This document shows, one piece after another, positions 43,816 through 48,187 of a stretch of DNA of 48,187 nucleotides (its first letter is position 1; each line of letters begins with the position of its first letter). A program made the position numbers and the translations under genes. The notes beneath the pieces were generated by a model that worked only from the letters and a program-made list of their open reading frames with translations, searched no databases and was not told the DNA's origin. The stretch lies in NCBI GenBank assembly GCA_903862715.1, contig CAIOYY010000106.1:1-48187 (forward strand). The letters run 5' to 3'. Source of the stretch: an uncultured Alphaproteobacteria bacterium (GTDB lineage Bacteria > Pseudomonadota > Alphaproteobacteria > Micropepsales > Micropepsaceae).

Positions 43816-45642
43816 CTATTCCACCGTCACCGATTTGGCGAGATTGCGCGGCTGATCGACATCCGTGCCCTTGGCGACCGCCGTGTGATAGGCGAGCAAC
43901 TGAATGGGAAGCGCATAAACGAGCGGGATCAGCAGCGGATCGACTTCCGGCACCTCGATATATTCCCAGACGCTGTCGCGCGCACGCGCGAGGCCTTTCT
44001 TGTCCGAGATGAACAACACCTTGCCGCCGCGCGCCATCACTTCCTGCATGTTGGAAATAGTTTTTCCGAACAGATTGTCATGCGGCGCGATGACGATGAC
44101 GGGAACGTTCTCGTCGATCAGGGCGATAGGGCCGTGTTTCATTTCGCCCGCGGCATAGCCTTCGGCGTGGATGTAGGAAATTTCCTTCAGTTTCAGCGCG
44201 CCTTCCATGGCGAGCGGAAAGCTGACACCGCGCCCCAGATAGAGAACGTCGCGGGCCTTGGCGATTTCATGCCCCAGCGCCTCGATACGCGAATCCTGCG
44301 CGAGGAGATCGACCATGTGACGCGGCGTTTCGAGAAGAAGGGTTGCGAGGCGTTTTTCCTCGTCGGCGCTGATGACCCCACGCGCACGGCCTGCGCCGAT
44401 GGCGAGCGAGGCAAGCACGGCTAACTGGCAGGTGAAGGCCTTGGTCGAGGCAACGCCGATTTCCGGACCGGCATAGGTCGGGAGCACGAGATCGGACTCA
44501 CGGGCAATCGAACTCGACGGCACATTGACGATGGCGGCAGTCTTCTGCCCCGCCTTTTTCGCATCACGCAAGGCGGCCAGTGTGTCGGCGGTTTCGCCGG
44601 ATTGCGACACATAGAGGCAGACGCCGCCCTTCGGATAAACCGGATCGCGATAACGCAGTTCGGAGGCGACATCGGCCTCGACGGGTAATTTCGCCAATTG
44701 CTCGAACCAGTATTTGCCGATCAACCCGGCGTAAAACGCGGTGCCGCAGGCCGAAACAGTAAGGCGCGGCGCGTCCTCGAAGAATTTCATGGTCTCGAGG
44801 CTTAGACCCGTCTTCGGGCCGGCGGCATCGAGATAACGCGACAGCGTATGGCCCACGACCTCCGGCTGTTCATGAATTTCCTTCGACATGAAGTGGCGGC
44901 GGCCACCCTTGTCGACCATGGCCGAGGCCGGAGAAATGACCGAGACTTCGCGGTTCACCGGCCGGTTGTCGCCATCATAGATCCGCACATCGGGACCGCG
45001 CACCACCGCGACATCGCCATCTTCCAGATAGGAGATGCGCGTTGTGAAGGGCGCAAGCGAGAACGCGTCGGAGCCGAGATAGGATTCGGTTTCGCCATAG
45101 CCGACGGCGAGCGGGCTGCCGCGCCGCGCCGCGATCAGAAGCGATTCTTCATCCTTAAAGATCATCACGAGGGCGAATGCGCCGGTGAGACGGCGCACGG
45201 CGGTTTTCGCCGCGTCTTCGGGGCTCAAACCCTGGTCGAGGTAATGCGTGACGAGATGAACCGCTGTTTCGGTGTCGGTATCGGATTCGAAGACATGGCC
45301 TTCGGCGCGCAACTCGTCGCGCAATTCGCGGAAATTCTCGATGATGCCGTTATGGACCAGCGCGACGCGCGGAGAGGCATGGGGATGGGCGTTGCGTTCG
45401 GTCGGCGCGCCATGCGTCGCCCAGCGCGTATGGCCGATGCCGGTGATACCGGACAGCGGCTGTTCGGCGAGAAGCGAGGTGAGCTTGTCGAGTTTGCCCG
45501 AAGCGCGGCGGCGCTCGATATTGCCGCCGACCAGTGTTGCGATCCCGGCGGAATCATACCCGCGATATTCGAGACGCTTCAGCGCATCGACGATAGGATC
45601 TGAAACCGCGTTTTGTCCGGCAATGCCGATGATCCCACACAT
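43816..45642 (-). CDS. glmS: Glutamine-fructose-6-phosphate aminotransferase (isomerizing)
   Basis: A 608-residue enzyme making glucosamine-6-phosphate for peptidoglycan and lipopolysaccharide. The N-terminal glutaminase starts MCGIIGIAG with nucleophile Cys2 and has GHTRWATHG, HNGIIEN and SDTDTE. Two SIS domains follow with SACGTAFYAG and SQSGETADTL, and the C-terminus is DQPRNLAKSVTVE. It begins 3 bp after the glmU stop, so the pair is one unit. No glmS ribozyme is expected or seen. Confidence 0.97.
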   Translation of the reverse strand: MCGIIGIAGQNAVSDPIVDALKRLEYRGYDSAGIATLVGGNIERRRASGKLDKLTSLLAEQPLSGITGIGHTRWATHGAPTERNAHPHASPRVALVHNGIIENFRELRDELRAEGHVFESDTDTETAVHLVTHYLDQGLSPEDAAKTAVRRLTGAFALVMIFKDEESLLIAARRGSPLAVGYGETESYLGSDAFSLAPFTTRISYLEDGDVAVVRGPDVRIYDGDNRPVNREVSVISPASAMVDKGGRRHFMSKEIHEQPEVVGHTLSRYLDAAGPKTGLSLETMKFFEDAPRLTVSACGTAFYAGLIGKYWFEQLAKLPVEADVASELRYRDPVYPKGGVCLYVSQSGETADTLAALRDAKKAGQKTAAIVNVPSSSIARESDLVLPTYAGPEIGVASTKAFTCQLAVLASLAIGAGRARGVISADEEKRLATLLLETPRHMVDLLAQDSRIEALGHEIAKARDVLYLGRGVSFPLAMEGALKLKEISYIHAEGYAAGEMKHGPIALIDENVPVIVIAPHDNLFGKTISNMQEVMARGGKVLFISDKKGLARARDSVWEYIEVPEVDPLLIPLVYALPIQLLAYHTAVAKGTDVDQPRNLAKSVTVE

Positions 45643-45645
45643 GGA

Positions 45646-47001
45646 TCAGCCTTTCTTCGTTTTCTCTTTGCGCGCCTTGTAAGCCGCACGCAAACGCGGG
45701 GCAGCGCCCGCCTGAATTTTCTGTTCGCCACGCGTAACGCCGAGCGCGTCGGCATCAACATCTTTGGTGATGACGCTGCCCGCGCCCACAATCGCGCGAT
45801 CGCCGATCTTCACGGGCGCGACCAGCGCCGCGTTAGAGCCGATAAAGGCGCCCGCGCCGATATCGGTGTGGTATTTGCCAAAACCGTCATAATTGCAGGT
45901 GATCGTACCGGCGCCGATATTCGCGCCCGCGCCGATGCGCGCGTCACCGAGATAGGTCAGATGATTGGCCTTGGCGCCCTTTTCGAGCGTGGCGTTTTTC
46001 ACCTCGACGAAATTTCCGACATGCACATCTTCTTCGAGCTTCGCGCCCGGGCGCAGCCGCGCGAACGGACCGACCAGCGCGCCGGGGCCGACATCGGCGC
46101 CCTCAATATGGCTGAAGGCCTTGATCTCGGCGCGGGCGCGAATGACGACGCCGGGGCCGAACACGACATAGGGGCCGATGCGCGCGCCGGCTTCGATGAC
46201 TGTGTCGGCGGAGAGGAAAACCGTTTCGGGCGCGGCGAAGGACACGCCCGCCTCCATTAATTCGTTACGCCTGCGCACCTGATAGGCGGCTTCCGCCTGC
46301 GCGAGCTGGCCTTGCGAATTGACGCCCATCATTTCTTCCGCCGAGCCTTCGGCGACGCTGGCGTCCAGGCCATGGCCGCGCGCCAGCGCGATGACATCGG
46401 TAAGGTAGAATTCGCCCTGAGCATTGTGGTTCTCGACGCGGGTCAGAAGGCCGAAAAGCGTTTCCGCCTTGCCCGCGAGAATCCCCGCGAAGCACAGATC
46501 GAGGCGACGTTCTTCTGCCGTGGCGTCCTTATGTTCGACAATGGCGAGGAGACGGTCGCCGTCGCACACCATGCGGCCATAGCCGGTAGGATCTTCCGCG
46601 CGAAAGCCGAGCGCCGCGATTTCGGACTCCTTGCCAAGACGGGCGATGAGACGGCTGAGCGTGTCCGCCGTCACGAGGGGTGAATCGCCGAACAGTACCA
46701 ACAGCGTGCCGTCGAACCCCGCCAATGCGCTTTGCGCCGTGGCGACTGCATGGCCGGTGCCGAGCTGGCGGTCCTGAACGACCGTGGTCGCGCCATGGGC
46801 TTTCGCCAGGGCTTCGACTTCGGACGCGCCGGGCGCGACGACGACGACGGTCTCGACCGCGCCGAGGGCGGCGGCGACATTCAACACATGGCCCAGCATC
46901 GGCCGGCCGCCGACCGGGTGCAGCACCTTGGGCAGAGCGGACTTCATCCGCGTCCCCTGGCCTGCGGCAAGGATCACAACGGCAAGACGGGACTGGGTCA
47001 T
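45646..47001 (-). CDS. glmU: Bifunctional GlmU (GlcN-1-P acetyltransferase / GlcNAc-1-P uridylyltransferase)
   Basis: A 451-residue enzyme. The N-terminal uridylyltransferase has LAAGQGTRMKSALPKVLHPVGGRPM (residues 11-35), GTGHAV, LFGDSPLV and a conserved NHNAQGEFYLTD. From about residue 250 a left-handed beta-helix of hexapeptide repeats forms the acetyltransferase, including RLRPGAKL, KNATLEKGAKANHLTYLGDA, NYDGFGKYHT and GSNAALVAPV. It acts directly upstream of GlmS in the operon to make UDP-GlcNAc. Confidence 0.97.
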   Translation of the reverse strand: MTQSRLAVVILAAGQGTRMKSALPKVLHPVGGRPMLGHVLNVAAALGAVETVVVVAPGASEVEALAKAHGATTVVQDRQLGTGHAVATAQSALAGFDGTLLVLFGDSPLVTADTLSRLIARLGKESEIAALGFRAEDPTGYGRMVCDGDRLLAIVEHKDATAEERRLDLCFAGILAGKAETLFGLLTRVENHNAQGEFYLTDVIALARGHGLDASVAEGSAEEMMGVNSQGQLAQAEAAYQVRRRNELMEAGVSFAAPETVFLSADTVIEAGARIGPYVVFGPGVVIRARAEIKAFSHIEGADVGPGALVGPFARLRPGAKLEEDVHVGNFVEVKNATLEKGAKANHLTYLGDARIGAGANIGAGTITCNYDGFGKYHTDIGAGAFIGSNAALVAPVKIGDRAIVGAGSVITKDVDADALGVTRGEQKIQAGAAPRLRAAYKARKEKTKKG

Positions 47002-47245
47002 AGAGAAAAGGCCATGGCTAAACCGGTTACGCCCGCCTGTCGGGAGGCTGGGTTACGGGACATTGTGACATGCGTAAATTGACGTTTTGTTTCTTAATCT
47101 TTCTTTCGCCGCCCTTTGGGGCTTAATTCCGGCCCTTCCGGCGACAAAAGAGCGGCGCGGGGCACTTGTTCCCGCCCCTTCCCGACCGTTAAGGGGTTCG
47201 GAGCGCCCCCTACTACTCGCCAAAAGAAAAGGCCGTCTTACCGTC

Positions 47246-47920
47246 ATGCCCCAAGCCCCCACGATTGTCTTCGACCTGGACGGCACTCTGGTCGATACCG
47301 CGCCGGACCTTCTCGCCTCGCTGAATGCGGTGCTCCGCGAGGCCGGGCACCGCACGGTGGACCCGGTGGAACTCAGAAGCCTGGTGGGCTTCGGCGTGCG
47401 TCGCCTGTTCGAACGCGCCTTCGAGCGCACGGGGACCGCACTTTCGGACGACAACCTCAATAAATACAGCGACGAGTTCCTCGCTTATTATCGGGCGAAC
47501 ATCGCCAATGAGAGCCAGCTTTTTCCGGGCGTGCATGAAACGCTGGAGGCGCTGAAGGCCGACGGCGCGCTGCTCGGCGTCTGCACCAACAAACCGCACG
47601 ACCTGACGGGGCTTCTGTTGAACGCGCTCGACCTCACCCGCCATTTCGGTTCGGTAATCGGCGCGGGAGTTTCGCCCTATAACAAGCCCGACCCGCGGCA
47701 CATTCTCGATGTGGTGGCAGCATTGAAGGGCGATGCGAAACGCGCGGTGATGGTCGGCGATTCTTCGGTCGATGTGAACGCGGCGAAGGCCGCGAAGATT
47801 CCGGTCATCGTGCTGACCTATGGCTACACGATCGAGCCCCATGCGGAACTGGGCGCCGACGCCCTGACCGACGATTTCACGGAAATTCCGGCGCTGGTGA
47901 AGAAGCTGCTAGGTTCCTGA
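47246..47920 (+). CDS. gph: Phosphoglycolate phosphatase (HAD family)
   Basis: A 224-residue HAD hydrolase. Motif I is FDLDGTLVDTAP with Asp10 and Asp12, the cap is helical (residues 18-85), motif II is CTNKP, the motif III Lys lies in YNKPDP, and motif IV is MVGDSSVD. It dephosphorylates 2-phosphoglycolate, or another small phosphate, in the cytoplasm. The start is the ATG at 47246; the frame from 47087 adds 53 residues without similarity. It is divergent from glmU across 244 bp. Confidence 0.88.
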   Translation: MPQAPTIVFDLDGTLVDTAPDLLASLNAVLREAGHRTVDPVELRSLVGFGVRRLFERAFERTGTALSDDNLNKYSDEFLAYYRANIANESQLFPGVHETLEALKADGALLGVCTNKPHDLTGLLLNALDLTRHFGSVIGAGVSPYNKPDPRHILDVVAALKGDAKRAVMVGDSSVDVNAAKAAKIPVIVLTYGYTIEPHAELGADALTDDFTEIPALVKKLLGS

Positions 47921-47943
47921 GACCGTCAACACCTCAACTCGTC

Positions 47944-48025
47944 ATGGCCGCCCGCCGAGGCGACCATCCATCGAGCGAACGGAGCGAGCCAACGGCCATT
48001 GCGCCCGCCGACGCGGGCGCGATGG
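47944..48025. repeat. Paired palindromes resembling a dispersed intergenic element
   Basis: ATGGCCGCC-CGCCGA-GGCGACCAT (47944-47967) forms a 9-bp stem with one mismatch. CCATTGCGCCCGC-CGAC-GCGGGCGCGATGG (47996-48025) forms a 13-bp stem with one T-G wobble. A GAGCGAACGGAGCGAG segment lies between. The arrangement looks like a REP-type alphaproteobacterial intergenic repeat and may also end gph transcription. Confidence 0.45.
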
Positions 48026-48066
48026 GGTAAATTTCCTGCGAAATCGCGACAGGAGCCCCCTACCGC

Positions 48067-48096
48067 TTGACTTGAATCGGGGGCCGCTTCTATAGC
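48067..48096 (+). promoter_or_regulatory. Sigma-70-like promoter of the tRNA gene
   Basis: TTGACT (48067-48072) and TATAGC (48091-48096) are separated by 18 bp. The predicted transcript starts near 48103, about 10 nt before the mature tRNA. Confidence 0.6.
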
Positions 48097-48112
48097 CCTT
48101 CTCCCCGAAAGG

Positions 48113-48187
48113 GGGCGCGTAGCTCAGCGGGAGAGCACTCCCTTCACACGGGAGGGGTCACAGGTTCAATCCCTGTCGCGCCCACCA
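48113..48187 (+). tRNA. tRNA-Val (anticodon CAC)
   Basis: A complete 75-nt tRNA with encoded CCA. The acceptor GGGCGCG pairs with CGCGCCC, the D stem is GCTC/GAGC, and the anticodon stem CTCCC/GGGAG encloses the loop TTCACAC, whose central CAC reads GUG valine codons. The T arm is ACAGG-TTCAATC-CCTGT. It ends exactly at the last base of the window. Confidence 0.96.

Noticed and set aside
1-48187. CRISPR arrays, insertion sequences, prophage or toxin-antitoxin modules
   Set aside because: Looked for regularly spaced repeats, transposase or integrase motifs and small paired genes; none found. The tandem repeats present are coding or single short arrays.

Overview
The window is GC-rich chromosomal DNA (about 60% by eye) and is almost certainly from an alphaproteobacterium. 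Evidence for this is the mix of a class II DAHP synthase, a short second-type glutamyl-tRNA synthetase, an Atm1-type ABC exporter, (R)-citramalate synthase, tripartite tricarboxylate (TTT) transporter genes, a two-domain cold-shock protein, and frequent GTG/TTG starts behind good Shine-Dalgarno sequences. I cannot name a genus. No phage, insertion sequence, CRISPR array or rRNA gene is visible, and no recognisable transcription factor is encoded.

Layout. 1-6.9 kb: small envelope and housekeeping genes. These are an edge-truncated Gly/Asn-repeat lipoprotein, a BaiN-type flavoprotein, an alpha/beta-hydrolase-fold protein that appears to have lost its catalytic residues, an inositol-monophosphatase-family gene, a lipid kinase, a low-affinity iron permease, a PilZ protein, a 24-residue membrane peptide and a secreted hypothetical. 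7.1-10.6 kb: dTDP-L-rhamnose genes in the order rmlB-rmlC-rmlD-rmlA, with rmlB and rmlC each broken by a one-base indel in a T run. 10.6-12.5 kb: a sugar-locus-like hypothetical and two secreted small proteins.

12.7-27.1 kb is the accessory, catabolic-looking part. A leftward operon encodes a fused TctA-TctB permease, TctC, two paralogous thiamine-diphosphate enzymes, a beta-hydroxyacid dehydrogenase and a cupin. Next come a Gly/His-rich secreted protein, an ornithine-cyclodeaminase-family reductase, an amidohydrolase-2 protein with an MFS transporter, and an orphan EutA-type reactivase. Together they suggest uptake and breakdown of an unidentified organic acid. The substrate is not readable from sequence.

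27.4-48.2 kb is core metabolism: a two-CSD cold-shock protein with nine 18-bp repeats, Atm1-like exporter, LOG-family protein, RarD-type EamA transporter, cimA, cysS, gltX, nadE, a Gfo/Idh/MocA oxidoreductase, class II DAHP synthase, gor, rpiA, a TylF-type methyltransferase, a TM2 protein, glmS, glmU, gph and a complete tRNA-Val(CAC) ending at the last base. Several of these are coupled by ATGA overlaps (cysS/cimA, nadE/gltX, rpiA/gor), and glmU and glmS are 3 nt apart.

Main points to recheck: three likely one-base frameshifts between 3.0 and 8.6 kb (IMPase, rmlB, rmlC), which may be real decay or assembly error; the pseudo-hydrolase; the paired ThDP enzymes with the fused TTT permease; the EutA gene without a visible EutBC; and a structured intergenic stretch at 21.36-21.57 kb.
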